Of a stretch of 64,000 bases of DNA, positions 1 through 12,664 are shown piece by piece (the first letter of the stretch is position 1; the number at the start of each line of letters is the position of its first letter). The stretch covers positions 386,001 through 450,000 of the forward strand of contig CM072878.1 in the NCBI GenBank assembly GCA_036937835.1. The letters are read 5' to 3'. The DNA is from Pampus argenteus (lineage: Eukaryota > Chordata > Actinopteri > Scombriformes > Stromateidae). Below the pieces are notes generated by a model, which was given only the letters and a program-made list of their open reading frames with translations, had not been told where the DNA came from and searched no databases. Made by a program: the position numbers and the translations under genes.

Positions 1-109
1 ACTACCCAGCAGGCACTGGAATGAACTCACTCCTGTAAACTAGTAGTTTCTACTAATAAAAGAAAGTTGAGAAACGTGGGGATGTGTAAAGATTGATCAA
101 GTCTCTCAC

Positions 110-3100
110 CGCCTGGCTGAAGACAGCGTGGCGTCTCTGGACGAGCTGCACAGGCCCCTGGCTAACAGTCAAAGCCGCTGCCCCCTGCAGAACCACAAAG
201 GTCATGGCGACTCGGGCCTTCCCCATTGCCTCACGCACACAATCCCTGAAAGTGACCACCAGGGGGAGCAGCTGCTCCTGCCAGGAGGCCGCAGAGGAAG
301 AGGAGGAGGAGGCTGGACGACACAGACAAGTTCATAACTTAAGTTTCTCTGTTGTATTTTAATAAACCAGCCTGATCCAGTCAAGCTAATCACTAAAATG
401 TAAATTAACGTTTTTTGAGGTTTCATTTAGCTGAATGATATTTTGTGTGTAAAGTAGGACAAACTCATGATCTATTCATGATAATGATAGCACAGCAACA
501 CATGCTTAACGTTACAAAAGCTTATTGTGTCTGATTATTGGTAGAGTGCAAAAACCTGAAATACCACCAGTGTTTGTTTTTCCTGTGACTTCTTGCTGCT
601 CTGATGATGTCAGTTCCTGTGGGCGGTCCTCCTGCTCCATTATTCGGTCAACCATAGCAACGATACAGTTGAGGCTCTTGGCAACGTTCGCCCATGCCCT
701 GTCCTACACAAACACACACATGAATTAAAAAAAGCACAAAAATCTCTAAAGCAAGTTGAGATCTCTTTCACACACACTCGAACTTGCCCACGCTTCCTCA
801 TCGTAGTCTGCTTCATGTAACAAAGGCTGTCCCTTCTGACTGGCTGGCAAGTTGTCACAGATCAGCCCGTTGCTGTGGACATGGCTGCTGTTGCTGCATT
901 GGGTAGAGTATTGATTGTGGATAGCCAGCAGGGCGCTTTTCACAAGTTCGTCTTTGAGCATGTGAACAAACTGCGCTGTCTGGGTGAGAAAGGAGTGGAG
1001 GGAGAATAAATTAAGACTTGATGTTGTGTTATTACTGTGTTATTTATGTGTTTGTACCCTCACCTGTTGAGCCAGGCTGTCCAGGACCTGCAGCAGCCGG
1101 CTGGTGTTCAGCTCCAAAGAGACAGACAGCAGCTCCTCAGCGTGCCCAAAGACCAGAGGCTGCAGCTGGGCCACGCTGGCCAGCAGGTCCCTCGCTCTGG
1201 AGCTTTCATCTTGGGAGTAAGAGACAAAGCTGCAGAGATGTTTATGTTCATGTATCTCTCTAAAATCACATGCAGGGGCAGCATTATGCTGGCTTTGTTT
1301 GCTTCAATGTAAAAAAAATCAAAGCCTGCATAATGATATGTCCTCTTTATGGCAATATTGTAGAATCCGTATAAAAGGGTTTACGAGATCTTAGTGACTC
1401 AGATTTGTGTGTACAATACACTACACTGCAAACTGTACAGTATGCATTCGAAAATGATCTCCAGTCATGGAATGTATACATGATTTGTAGTGAATAAGTT
1501 TAACCTTTCGTTAAACCTTTCAAATACACTGGTATGTTGCTTTAAATGATCAAATCAAATCAAATTTTATTTATATAGCCCAAAATCACAAAATACATTT
1601 GTCTCAGAGGGCTTTACAATCTGTACAGGGAGTGACAGATGAAGAAGTCATAGCCACAGCACCACTGAAATCTATTGTGACTCTATTCTGTGAAAGAGAA
1701 AACTTTTCTAGTACAGTGCGGTGTTTGAGAACACACACTTTGAGTGGAGTATTATTTTTTTTTATCAAATCTGTGAACACCATGAAATGAAATATATTAA
1801 ATAATATCTCTAAAATATAGATGATTCAACCACATATGACTTGAATTCTCAATGAAAAGGCAATTTGAGAGCATCATGCTTTCTTTTTTTCATCTTACAG
1901 CTGTTTGTTGTATGAAGACTAAGCCAAAATAATTCAACGTATTTGTGTTAATCTGCAACACAGCGTCACTAATCCTGAAAGAGCTGAGATTATAGAGATT
2001 AACCAATAGAAAACAATATAGAGATGGATGAGAGGAAGAGAAAATGAATAGAAAATATACATAGTATAACATAGATGGTTGGATGAATGGAGAGAGAAGA
2101 GAGATCAATTCATCTGTTAGTTATTAGTAATGATCACTAAAATGAAAATGAAGTCCTGCATCATTTATAGGAAAGGAAACCCGTGACACACACCTGTCCC
2201 TGCGGTTTGTGTGTTTGCTAAGCAGTTTCTTCAGTCCTCCATGTTTGAAGGCCTGGTGGTGATCAGCTGGAGCACCAAATGTTATAACCTCATACCACAT
2301 ACCTGGAGAGAGATAATAAAGGCTGCAGTGTCTAAAAAACACAGGCAAAAGGGAGACAATAGAGGAAAAGAAATGAATGAAAGTGAAACAGACTAAATGT
2401 ACCTGTGCTGTCTGGGCAGGTGACCTCCATCCTCTGTGAGTGCAGGTTGGTTGGAACAAACTGAAGGTGTCTGTCTGACTTACTGGTGCTCGACTTAAAA
2501 CAGGACGAGACTGTTTGGAAGAAGGAAAGGCCAACAAAACAGACAAATTCAAAACATAAATTCGAAATTATCTAAAAAGTAATATTTTTTATTTTGACAC
2601 TGTGGACTTGTCTTCCTGGAGTCAGAGATTCCAAGTTATGGTCCTGCCTCATTTTTAATTTTGTTATTGAACTGATTTTAAAAAATGAGATAGGATGTGT
2701 TAATTAGTGAGCTTTAGATGTGAGTTTAGAGGTGGATTTAGTTACCTTTGGACAAGGCCAGGCGAGATGTTCACAGATCTTTATGCTAAGATAAGATATT
2801 TACTGTACAAATATGAAGGTGATATCGACCTTTAATCCAACTTTTACCAAGAAAACAAAAGCGTATTTCCTAAAATGTCAAACTATTCCTTTAAGGGATA
2901 ATAAGTAGTTATGCAAAAGCTGAAATGTTGTGGCTGTTTAATTGACTCGCCTGAAAGTTTGTCAAGCTCAGCGAGTGTTTCCAGATAACAACCAATCAGA
3001 TGGTTGCAGTGGTTGATGACATCATGGCGGAGCCCATCCCAGTGGGGTGAAAGGTCACCAAGCTTCTTTACCTCTTGGACCCTGAGACAACATTATATTA

Positions 3101-4893
3101 ATTTATTAAATTATTCATCAAGAATAAAAAGTATTGACCTCTATAGTAACACACACACACACACACACACCTGTTTGTGTGCTCGTTCATAAGCATGCAC
3201 AGTAGCTGTTTGGGTAAAGAGAAAGAGAGCGGTGTCTCCGACATCTGTTCCCGGACCAGCAGCCACCTCTGATCCTCCTTCTGGAACCTGTACACCTTAC
3301 ACACCTGAGCACACAGCACTGAACACACACACACAGTAAAAGACATATGCATGTACATATTACCTTGAACCTCTACAATATATGAAGTATATGTGTATGT
3401 GTCTTACCAGCTCTCATCATTGGACTGTTTTCTCTGTCATGGACAGAGCTGTGAAGACAATCGCACAGTGCTGGACACTGAAGTGAGAGATTGAGGGCAA
3501 AATGGGGGTGAAATGGAGAGAAAACACTTGAAACAATGAACAACAAACATGAACAATAAGAAAGAGAGTCAAAGGTGAAGGGAAGAAAAGAGACTTTTCT
3601 TCCTCTACCTTGTGTTCAGGAGGAGTTTTATCCTCTCTCTTTCCCTCCATCTGCAGACAAGACACCTTCACCTCCCCGACCTCATTTATTCCATCAACTG
3701 TCCTGAATTAACACAAAAGAAAGATTCTGATGTTTGGAAACACAAAAATAAGTGAGTAAGTAAGATGTTTGCCTTCAGGAGGGCAAAACATCATCTTCTG
3801 TGGCACATTGATGTTTAAACTAATGTCATAACTTTAAGACTAACTCTCTTGAGTTTTGGCATCCTCTTCCTATCCATCTCTCAGCTCAGTTCACTTTCAT
3901 ACTTTATTATAGACGTCAGGACAACCCAGGCCCAAACTTAGATAGATGCATGACATCACTGGGAAAGAAATAACTACCAGGATGAATCATAAAGAAGTAC
4001 TGAGGAAGATAACAAATCAGTCTTCACAGAGACAAAGCTAGAAAGCATATGCAACGTTTTAAAAGATAACTAGGAAGACAAAGTACAGAGGACAATAATG
4101 AGTCAGACAAAGCCAGTGACCCTAAGACAGTAGCTGCATTAATATCTGCCAAACTATGTCAGACACACTATAGGCAATATGCCATGACACAACTACTGCA
4201 CACTACCTGCTTACACCTGGCACTTACCCTCTCTTCCACTCACTCGCTTCCTCTTTGTTTGCGTCTTTCAATCCTTTCTTTATTTCGTGCTCTGTCTATG
4301 AGGATGTGGGACGTGGTTTAAAAACAGGAAGAAACTGTCATTTTCTGCTCTCTATGGAGGTGGAACTACACACTACCTTTCTCATTTCCTTCTCTGGCTA
4401 CAGGTATCCTGGCAACAGCCAATCAGGTGACAGATCCTGGACCTCTGTGACATGCATTTCATTCACATTTCATTTCGGTCTCAGTGGCACAGCAAATATA
4501 AAGGTGCATACAGTAAAAGAGTTTAAAGAAACTTTGAAAGTAGTTTAAAATTATTTTTGGTTGTTTTGTAGCAGATTAAAAACTTGGTAAAAGTTTGGTA
4601 AAAGTATAAAACCTTAGTTTAGTTTAATGGTAATTAGTAGTAACAGTGTGTATGGGGCTGCTTTCCTAGGAAACACTGGGACAAGGTGACACTAAAATAG
4701 GAGATAAAATACATCAGATTTTAATAAAGCTAGGTTTAATAGAGAATGTAAGGGAACGTGGCTTATAATGATGCATTAATGAGAACAGGGGAATACGGGA
4801 GAAATGAAGGTGTTTTTACCTGAGGCTGAGAGACATGTGAGGCTCCTTCGATCTGAGCAGATCTCTGATGGAGGTAAAACCCAGGAAGCTCCT
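110..4893 (-). CDS. inpp4-like: Inositol polyphosphate 4-phosphatase (INPP4 family), partial, 3' end outside window
   Basis: INPP4 enzymes remove the 4-phosphate of PI(3,4)P2 at endosomal and plasma membranes. Eleven consecutive exons were read on the minus strand: 4820-4893, 3609-3702, 3408-3477, 3171-3318, 2951-3081, 2403-2510, 2194-2302, 1064-1229, 788-979, 556-703 and 110-312, about 481 codons. Family landmarks appear in the expected order: RSFLGF, VCKVYRF and REQMSE, LGDLSPHWD, FVPTNLHSQRM, YEVITFGAP with FKHGGLKKLL, FVHMLKDELVKSALLA, DYDEEAW joined to DRAWANVAKSLNC, and TFRDC. Reading phase is continuous through all joins; only the donor of exon 556-703 is a guess. The CX5R catalytic segment should lie left of position 1. 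The N-terminal C2 exons were not found. By eye it is somewhat nearer INPP4B than INPP4A, but the paralog is not assigned. Two introns use GC donors. Confidence 0.9.
1551..1635 (-). mobile_element. L2 LINE 3'-tail fragment
   Basis: The segment begins with (CAAAT) repeats followed by TTTATTTATATAGCCCAAAA and CAGAGGGCTTTACAATCTGT, as in the 3' end of the L2 at 36150. It is a short, strongly 5'-truncated copy in an intron of the inpp4-like gene. Confidence 0.8.
2690..2895 (-). repeat. Dispersed degenerate fish repeat ('gaatagttca' family)
   Basis: In reverse complement this matches the layout of the copies at 20124 and 43718: aaggaatagttt-type start, ATACGCTTTTGTT, then a block on attagtgagctt. 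Class unknown (SINE or MITE); moderately decayed. Confidence 0.5.
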
Positions 4894-4921
4894 CTGAGAG
4901 AGAGAGAGAGAGAGAGAGAGG
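4894..4921. repeat. (GA)n microsatellite at a splice acceptor
   Basis: About 14 GA units on plus. On the minus strand this (CT)n serves as the polypyrimidine tract of exon 4820-4893. Confidence 0.9.
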
Positions 4922-6528
4922 TGTTCGTGCTCATCAATAAACTGTAACATTTTAATTTTGAATAGTCTGTTTTAGCACTTTCTGTATGTTTGTATTGTTC
5001 TAACCTATGTTTCAGTTCATGGGTGGCTGTTCTAATTTTTGTGGTTTCACAGGAAGTGATGTGATCTACATTTCTGCTTGGTCTAAAGTCAACTGGGTAA
5101 TTTGCCTTGAATTAATTGTCCAAGGGAGAACTAGGATTCACAGACCTGCGCCATGTACAATCAAAAAACATCTATGTGAACAGCCTGAACAGGACGTACT
5201 GCCATGTGTAACTCAGTTCAGTCTCTGACTTAAATAAATAATGAAAACAAAGTGCAAGTATTACACGTGATGAATGATATATGACATATTTTTGACATAT
5301 GAAACTCAAATTGCAAAATTTTACTTGGATAAAGCATTTAAGACCAGGTTTTTATCAAATACATAACAGTATCATTAAAATTCTATTCTCATTAAAAAAC
5401 AGTGATACTACCCACCTGTGTACTGTATACCTGTATACTGATATATCACCCACCTATGCTAGTAGTACAGTAACAGAGAGAAGAGTTTTTCTGGTCATAA
5501 ATGAGAAGCTCACATTGACACAAATAAAGAAAGGTCCTAAAGGAAGTTCATTAACTTTAAACTCTGTTTTAAAACAACCGTGAGGCGCTCATGTATACAT
5601 TAACACAGTTTTTGCTTACTGTAGCCATTCCTCCTATTCAGCACTCTGCCTAACTAATAATTGTCATTATCGATTAATCAGTTAGCCTATTCCTTATAGT
5701 ATTATTTGCTCAAATAGCTTATGAGTTTTGTATTTTTTGTGCATGCCAGTTGTAGAAAAGGCCTCAACTTCTTCCTTTTGGTTGGAGGTTTGTTTCTATT
5801 AGTTGAAGGTTTAGTTGGAAAATCTGCTGTATTTGTTCTTCAGGTTTCAGCTCATCAGTATAGACAGAAGATCTGCACGAAAACATTAAACAAACTATTC
5901 TCATATAAATCTTCCCAAAAAGCCCTGAGTTATATGCAGGATGTGTCTTGCTCAAAGTTACATAAAAGGTTTTTTCACTGTTTTAAGCTGCTTCCTAATG
6001 TACTGTAATTTTAATTAATAAATGACCCATTCTGTCTGACATGCACACACACTTCAGTAGAGGGTCAAGGCCATGTACCAAGAGTTCTCATTGCAATGGC
6101 ATTACAATCACTCTGTTGCTATGACGATAATCAGAAGCTCAGAGGATTACCTTGATGAGTGAAAGCACTCAAATCACCAAAAAACTCAAAACGCACTAAA
6201 AGATTCATGTACAGTACATTTACATCTTTGTCTTTCATTCATGTATTCCTATTTAATTCCATATGATGCTAATGGAGGTTTTCAACAATCACATGAATAT
6301 TTTAGAGAATTAAATTTTTTAGTAATTTGATTTAATGAGATTGTTTCATTGAGAATCAAGATCTGTTTGAGTCAGCCAACCAGCGTATGTAAGTATTTGT
6401 ATTTGTATGACTGAGCAAGAGTAACATGTAAAGTTGTAATGGCAGGATAATCAGACACGTGGATGTAAAGAATACTTTCGTGTACTTGGTCTTTATGTGC
6501 ATTTAAAACAAGTTTGACATTAAGAACG
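4922..6528. other. No gene recognised
   Basis: AT-rich intron or intergenic sequence. Plus-strand ORFs of up to 95 codons here show no domain, codon pattern or splice context and are judged spurious. Confidence 0.6.
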
Positions 6529-6537
6529 TGTGTGTGC

Positions 6538-6613
<76 letters not shown>

Positions 6614-6655
6614 GCGTGTGCGTGTGCGTGTGTGTGTGTGTGTGCGTGTGTGTTC
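6529..6655. repeat. (TG)n microsatellite
   Basis: About 60 TG units with CG interruptions near the right end. Confidence 0.97.
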
Positions 6656-6869
6656 TAAGAGAATCAAACATGGTCTCTGCAAGCTTATTTTCACACAAAT
6701 GAAGGGGGAACAATTACAGCTGCAACTACCTTTTCATTCCTTTGTTTTGTTTAAATTTCAGTTAACTTCTTTTGTTCAGTTAACTGTAGGTTCACAAAAT
6801 GTTCACATTTCCCACGACCCACACTCACATATTCAAATAGTTTATTTTATCTAAACCTCATTCAGTTAT

Positions 6870-6966
6870 CAATTATATAAAACAGAGAAAAACAGCAAAT
6901 CTTCACATTTGGGAAGCCGGAACTCGCATAATTCTGGCATTTTTACCTTGATAAACAATTCATCAA
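6870..6966 (+). repeat. Dispersed fish repeat, partial copy next to a tetranucleotide run
   Basis: It contains AACAGCAAATCTTCACATTT and GGCATTTTTACCTTGATAAA, resembling the copy at 59025-59225. It ends where the (TAGA)n begins. Confidence 0.5.
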
Positions 6967-6967
6967 T

Positions 6968-7139
<172 letters not shown>

Positions 7140-7299
7140 CAGCAGGGGTGTGAGCAAGTCACTGATCCTAAAAACAGAATCACTTGCAGACAGAGAGAAA
7201 GACAGATGTAACAAACAGGATATTGAGAAGTTAACTGCATATTAGCAAACCATTGCTACATTTCCTAGTTTGCAGCTGTGGGTTGTAGCAATAATAGAC

Positions 7300-7334
<35 letters not shown>

Positions 7335-7496
7335 CAGCTAATCTGTCTCATTGAGTTCCTGTGCAAAAACAAGAGGCTTTTAAGATTACATGCTAATCCC
7401 CATCAAACCCAGACAGACACATACATACAAACTAAGATGACAACTCCAACAATTCTGTCACATTTACAGTCTATGTGTGAGCGCATACTCCCCTAC

Positions 7497-7525
7497 CTGT
7501 CCAGCAGAGGAGCTGTTGTCTTCTT
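7497..7525 (-). CDS. Possible 29-nt exon of the inpp4-like gene
   Basis: A 29-nt segment has a polypyrimidine-AG acceptor and a GTAGGG donor. Its end phase (0) fits exon 4820-4893, and it would give EDNSSSAGQ before RSFLGF, where INPP4 proteins have a short acidic or proline-rich linker. It is too short to be convincing without transcript data. Confidence 0.25.
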
Positions 7526-8797
7526 CTGAACATAAACACTTTGTGCATGCCATCGTCTCTCTCTGCATCCAAACAAAAAAACAAAAACACTTCTACCTCC
7601 CTATTCCTGCTCTTCTGTCTTCTTCCTGTTCACTCATATTTTCTGTTTTCTTACATCAACTGCAGAATTTAATAGACAGTTGATGTCCACTTCTTCTCAG
7701 AAGGAAAATCTTCAATGATTCTCACTCTCTGCTGCATACTGTCTGAAAACAAAAATCGCATCAGATGAATTTGTGCAATTTAAACTTTCCCTACAAAGTG
7801 CAGTTATGCTTTTAAATTGAAGAAATTCCAACTGAGAAACTATTTTTTTGACATATTCTTTTATACAAAGAATAATATTTTATCCATGTGTCTCGAAAAA
7901 TCCTGATGTATATTCAAAGCATTTGCCATAAAAATTTGTCCTGTATATGACCTCTGACCTTCGACCCATGATTCCCTCCTGCTGGTTGATTTCTATGTAA
8001 AAATGTCCTTTTTACAATTATTATCTAAATTACTGAAAACAAAAAGTATGAATAGGGTTTTGTATTTTAATATTATTGCCAATATGATACTGTAGTTTTG
8101 ATGCCAATACATAAAAAATAGCTTTCTTTAAGGAATATAATATAATAATTTAACAACACAAGCTGAAGAAGTTTGGTTATAAAACAGTCTTAAACTAGCA
8201 ATATATTAATTCAAATCTGGAACTGTCTGACTAATGAATAATTTAACAAAATTAAAAGTTTAACCAGATATTCTTTTCAGTTTTTTGATGTTTCATACTA
8301 CAGGCACATTTCAGTCTATACCGCACTGAAGTTTGATGCTCAGCCCCAAATGATGAATTCAAGTTTCAGAGCAATGCTACTTGTTAAAACAAGAAGCAAT
8401 CTCAGTGCTCAGGATAAGTACAATAATTCCAACACTGAATACATCACTGTCCCACCTGTAGCTGAACGCATCATTGACATTAAAACATTGACATTGTATA
8501 GATAATTGACTGTGAAGTGTAATCTCTCTGGCAGGAGCAGCAGTGCTACCTAAAAGATGATTTCTCTTATTCTATTCAGCCACATGATGGATTTATAGAC
8601 AGTAAAGTAAAACTGCAGAAAAATAAAATAGAGATGGAGAAGAAGAGCATAAAGCATCCATAAAACCAGAAACAGGAGAGATCCAGACCAAATAATCCAT
8701 CAGCCAAGAAAAAATAACTTAATATCCCTCTTCAGTCAGATCCTCTGCTGTTTCTCTATAATTTAATGTCTTTTTATCTGAGCTGAAAATACAAACA

Positions 8798-8866
8798 CAC
8801 ACCAGCCGAGAGTCTCTCCGCTTGCTTTATCACCTTTTCCCCTTCCTCCTCCTCCTCGTTTTTCAC
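8798..8866 (-). other. Possible first coding exon (acidic ATG segment)
   Basis: On the minus strand an ATG in fair context (cggtcATGG) opens a short acidic reading frame (MVKNEEEEEGEKVIKQAERL) ending at a GTGTGT donor. The acidic start resembles the beginning of INPP4B-type proteins, but the C2-domain exons that should follow were not found, so the link to the inpp4-like gene is conjecture. Confidence 0.15.
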
Positions 8867-9726
8867 CATGACCGATGGGATTAAAAACCCATCAGCATCA
8901 TGGGAAATATGGAGCTTAATGAAGCGACCGACGGGTTGGGGTTGGGTTTGAAGAAAGAAAGAGAGAAAAGAGCCAAAAACAAAAACGTCTATTCATCTAA
9001 AATCTCACTATTCTCACTGTGGCTGTTCCACCCACACATCTACCTCTCTCTCTCCCTCTTTGTGTGTGTATATGAGAGAGATTAACTAAATTGCACATTG
9101 TACATGTACAGAATTGTATCCTCTGCCCTAATCTTCTTACACAGCTTTTCAGACACATCTAAACACACATGCACAACTATGCAGAAACACACACACACAC
9201 TCACTGAAACAAAACAAAAACACACTTTTAAATACAGTCTGATCAGAATGTGTGTGTTACATACCGACAGTCGGGTGCAGTGGAAATACGTGACTCCATC
9301 TTGTGACCATGAAACAACATTACATACACACAACGGGAATGGAGTCGATTTCTTTATTTATTTATTTGACCTTTAACCTGTCCTTTCTTCTTCTTCTTCT
9401 TCTTTGGCCTCCATGTTCTTTTTTATTGTCCTAACTGTCCCAGACCTGCTGGTTAGGAATGCATGGTTGTTGGTAATAATTTGGAAATGGGTATATTAAT
9501 CCTTGATCCTTAGATCACTTGAAAAGTAGATATTTGTGTTTTAACAAACTGCAGCTAAAGCTGGAAAAGTAAATAGAAACATTTTCCTGACTGAAACAGG
9601 TCATTGTCGCTTGAACACCACAGGTTCAAAAAATGTTTTATATTTATTATCACCACTAACCCCAGCTCTCAGCTCTCATATCTAGAAACATGGCCAAGTT
9701 TATTAGTCGATCTAACCCATGACAAT

Positions 9727-9828
9727 CCAGAGTTGAGACCAGGAAGCAGAGCTGCAGTCTTACACGCTTCTCTGCTTCCAGAGTTGAGACCAGGAAGCAG
9801 AGCTGCAGTCTTACACGCTTCTCTGCGC
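9727..9828 (+). repeat. 51-bp tandem duplication in L2 5' region
   Basis: The unit starting CCAGAGTTGAGACCAGGAAG occurs twice head to tail. The second L2 copy has it once (around 40080-40110). Confidence 0.9.
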
Positions 9829-9842
9829 TTCCACTAGAGCAG

Positions 9843-11990
9843 TTGCCCACCCAATCATCTAGTATAGAGACTGTGTCTGTCCCCCGTCCACCTGCATTAT
9901 TTAAAGATAAAACAAACAGAAGAGGAGTAAATCATAAAAACTTAATAAAAATTAAATCAACATCTCAAAGAGTCCAAAACAAGAGAATTAAATGTGGACT
10001 CCTGAATATTAGGTCCTTGTCCTCTAAAGCTGTTTTATTAAATGAATTAATATCTGACTATGGTATTGATTTATTCTGCCTCACTGAAACCTGGTTGCAG
10101 GAGGATGAATATGTTAGTTTAAATGAATCCACTCCCCCCAGTCATTGTAATACTCATATTCCTCGAAGTACTGGTCGAGGTGGTGGAGTTGGAGCCATAT
10201 TTGACTCTAGTTTACTCATTAATCCTAAACCTAAACTAAATTATAATTAATTTGAAAGTCTCGTTCTTAGCCTGACTCACCCAACCTGGAAAACATTACA
10301 GCCAATATTATTTGTTATATTATATCGAGCTCCAGGTCCTTATTCTGAATTTCTATCTGAATTTGCAGAATTTGCATCAGGCTTGGTCGTTAAAACAGAT
10401 AAAGTAATTATTGTAGGTGATTTTAATATTCATGTCGACAACCATTGTGATAGTCTTAGTACTGCATTTATCTCTTTGTTAGACTCAATTGGCTTCTGTC
10501 AGAGTGTAAACAAACCGACTCATTGTCTGAATCACACTCTTGATCTTATACTCTCATATGGCATTGAAATTGATCATCTTATAGTCTTTCCACATAATCC
10601 TATCCTATCTGACCATTTTCTAATAACCTTTGAGTTCATACTACTGGACTATAAGCCTTCTTTCAGAAACTCCTACAGCAGATGTCTATCTGACAGTGCT
10701 GTAGCCAAATTTAAGGAAACAATTACTATAGTATTAAATTCAATGCCATGTCTTAATGTTACAGAGGACTTAGCAGCTTCCTGTAGCCCCTCACACATAG
10801 ATCAGCTAGTTAGTAATACTACAGACACATTACAGACAACTCTTGACTCTATTGCACCTCTGAAAAAGAAGACAATAAAACAGAGGAGGTTAGCACCATG
10901 GTATAGCCAGCACACTCGCAAATTAAAGCAAGAGGCACGTAAATCTGAACGTAAATGGCGTGCCTCTAAACTGGAAGAATCTCGCCTAGCCTGGCAAGAT
11001 AATCTTGCAATTTATAGGAAGGCTCTGCGTAATGCCAGAACAGCCTATTATTCCTCATTAATTGAGGGAAATAAGAACAACTCCAGGTTTCTCTTCAGCA
11101 CTGTAGCCAGGCTAACAGAGAACCACAGCTCTATTGAGTCACCTATTCCTTTAAGCCCAACTAGTAATGACTTCATGAGCTTCTTTAATGATAAAATTAT
11201 AAATATTAGAGACAAAATTCATCACCTTTTGCCCTCAACAGGCACTCATCTGATTTCAGATACAGCAAGTTTGGAAATAGCTATAAAATCTGACATATAT
11301 TTAGACTGCTTTTCTCCCGTCGACATTAAACAAATAACTACAATAATTACTTCATCTAAGTCGTCAACCTGTCTCTTAGACCCCATCCCAACCAGGCTGC
11401 TTAAAGATGTATTACCTTTAGTTAGCCCGTCCTTATTGAATATGATTAATCTGTCTTTATTATCAGGATATGTACCACAGTCCTTTAAAATAGCTGTGAT
11501 TAAGCCTCTTCTTAAAAAAACAACTCTAGATCAAGAGGTTTTAGCCAACTACAGGCCGATATCAAACCTTTCATTCATCTCAAAGGGACTTGAGAAAGCC
11601 GTAGCCAATCAGCTATGTGATTTTCTCCATACAAACAGCTTATTCGAGGAGTTTCAGTCAGGATTTAGAGTAAATCATAGCACAGAGACCGCACTAGTTA
11701 AAGATACAAACGACCTCCTAATGGCATCAGACAAAGGACTCATCTCTGTACTTGTCCTATTAGATCTTAGTGCCGCATTTGACACCATTGATCATCAGAT
11801 TCTTTTACAGAGACTGGAATACCAAATTGGCATCAAAGGAACCGCCCTAGGCTGGTTTAAGTCAGTCTTAGACTGATCTCAGTTTGTTCATGTTAATGAT
11901 GAATCCTCCATGCAAACTAAACTTTCCCATGGAGTCCCACAAGGTTCTGTACTAGGACCACTTCTATTCAGTTTATATATGATTCCTCTA
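9843..11990 (+). pseudogene. L2 ORF2 (endonuclease-reverse transcriptase), two nonsense codons
   Basis: About 715 codons stay in one frame from 9843 to about 11990. TAA at 10248 and TGA at 11874 interrupt it; coding resumes in the same frame after each. The endonuclease domain covers roughly the first third; a linker (APWYSQHTRKLKQEARKSE) and the palm/finger RT motifs follow. Loss of the C-terminal RT half makes it non-functional. Confidence 0.85.
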
Positions 11991-12226
11991 GGAAACATTT
12001 TTAGGAATCATTCCATTAATTTTCTATTAATAATTCCATCCATAATTAATTTCCATTATCGATCAAGCCTGATGAAACCAATCATTTAACTAACCTTCAA
12101 GCATGCATTAAGGATATTAAAAAAATTGGATTAAAATCAGAAAATCACCAAAGTCACAGGATTCATCCCTTTAAATGTCTACAAAATGTCATAGCAGTCT
12201 ACTTATAAACTTTGACCTGCTGGTGC

Positions 12227-12227
<1 letters not shown>

Positions 12228-12266
<39 letters not shown>

Positions 12267-12336
12267 TCCATGAAGGCAGCAGCTTGTGATCACCCCCCCC
12301 CCCCACACACACACACACACCCACACACACACAAAC
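12228..12336. repeat. (AT)n, poly-C and (CA)n cluster
   Basis: (AT)n at 12228-12264, a C run at 12292-12304, then interrupted CA units to 12336. Confidence 0.9.
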
Positions 12337-12645
12337 AGTAAGTTTCCCTTCTTGTTTCAGCATACTTTGTTTATTTATTAATGCTGACAGACAGGTATTG
12401 GATCAGACAAACATGGTGGCATAAACTGAAGAAGAGAACCAGGCAGAGAAGGAAATCTGTTTCATAACCCGAGAAACACTCAGAGGTCTGACAGATACAC
12501 AGTCAGCTCGTTCTGCTCACACTGTTTGGCACCACAACTGGTCAATGGCCATTTACCTTACATACCACATTAATATAATATTAATTTAAAACATAATTAT
12601 AATTTTAAAAAACAAAATGCCATGTAGTATGAGTAAAACAATGGA

Positions 12646-12664
12646 CCCCCCCCCCCCCCCCCCC
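12646..12664. repeat. Homopolymer of 19 C
   Basis: 19 consecutive C on the plus strand. Confidence 0.95.

Larger units (their letters stand above)
7140..9664. other. No certain gene; minor CA repeats
   Basis: Includes a (CA)n patch at 7297-7337, the doubtful exon candidates at 7497 and 8798, and otherwise AT-rich sequence. No mobile element was recognised up to the L2 start. Confidence 0.5.
9665..12165 (+). mobile_element. L2-clade LINE, near full-length coding region
   Basis: Non-LTR retrotransposon. It starts with AGCTCTCATATCTAGAAACA, shared with the second copy near 40150, and carries one long frame from 9843. The apurinic-type endonuclease motifs IIVGDFNIHVD and SDHFLI precede reverse-transcriptase blocks LANYRPISNLSFISKGLEK, FQSGFRVNHSTETALV, LLDLSAAFDTIDHQILL and HGVPQGSVLGPLLF. 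The frame is broken by only two stops, at 10248-10250 and 11874-11876. After about 11985 the sequence is deleted and scrambled, so the YMDD-type region and C-terminus are missing. Confidence 0.9.

Noticed and set aside
3408..3448. Shorter version of the inpp4-like exon with acceptor at 3449
   Set aside because: Its phase does not match the preceding exon; the acceptor at 3478-3479 keeps the frame and restores the family pattern.
4255..4548. 97-codon plus ORF and a nearby GTAAGT on the minus strand
   Set aside because: Exons 4820-4893 and 3609-3702 join directly in phase and family alignment, so no exon is needed between them.
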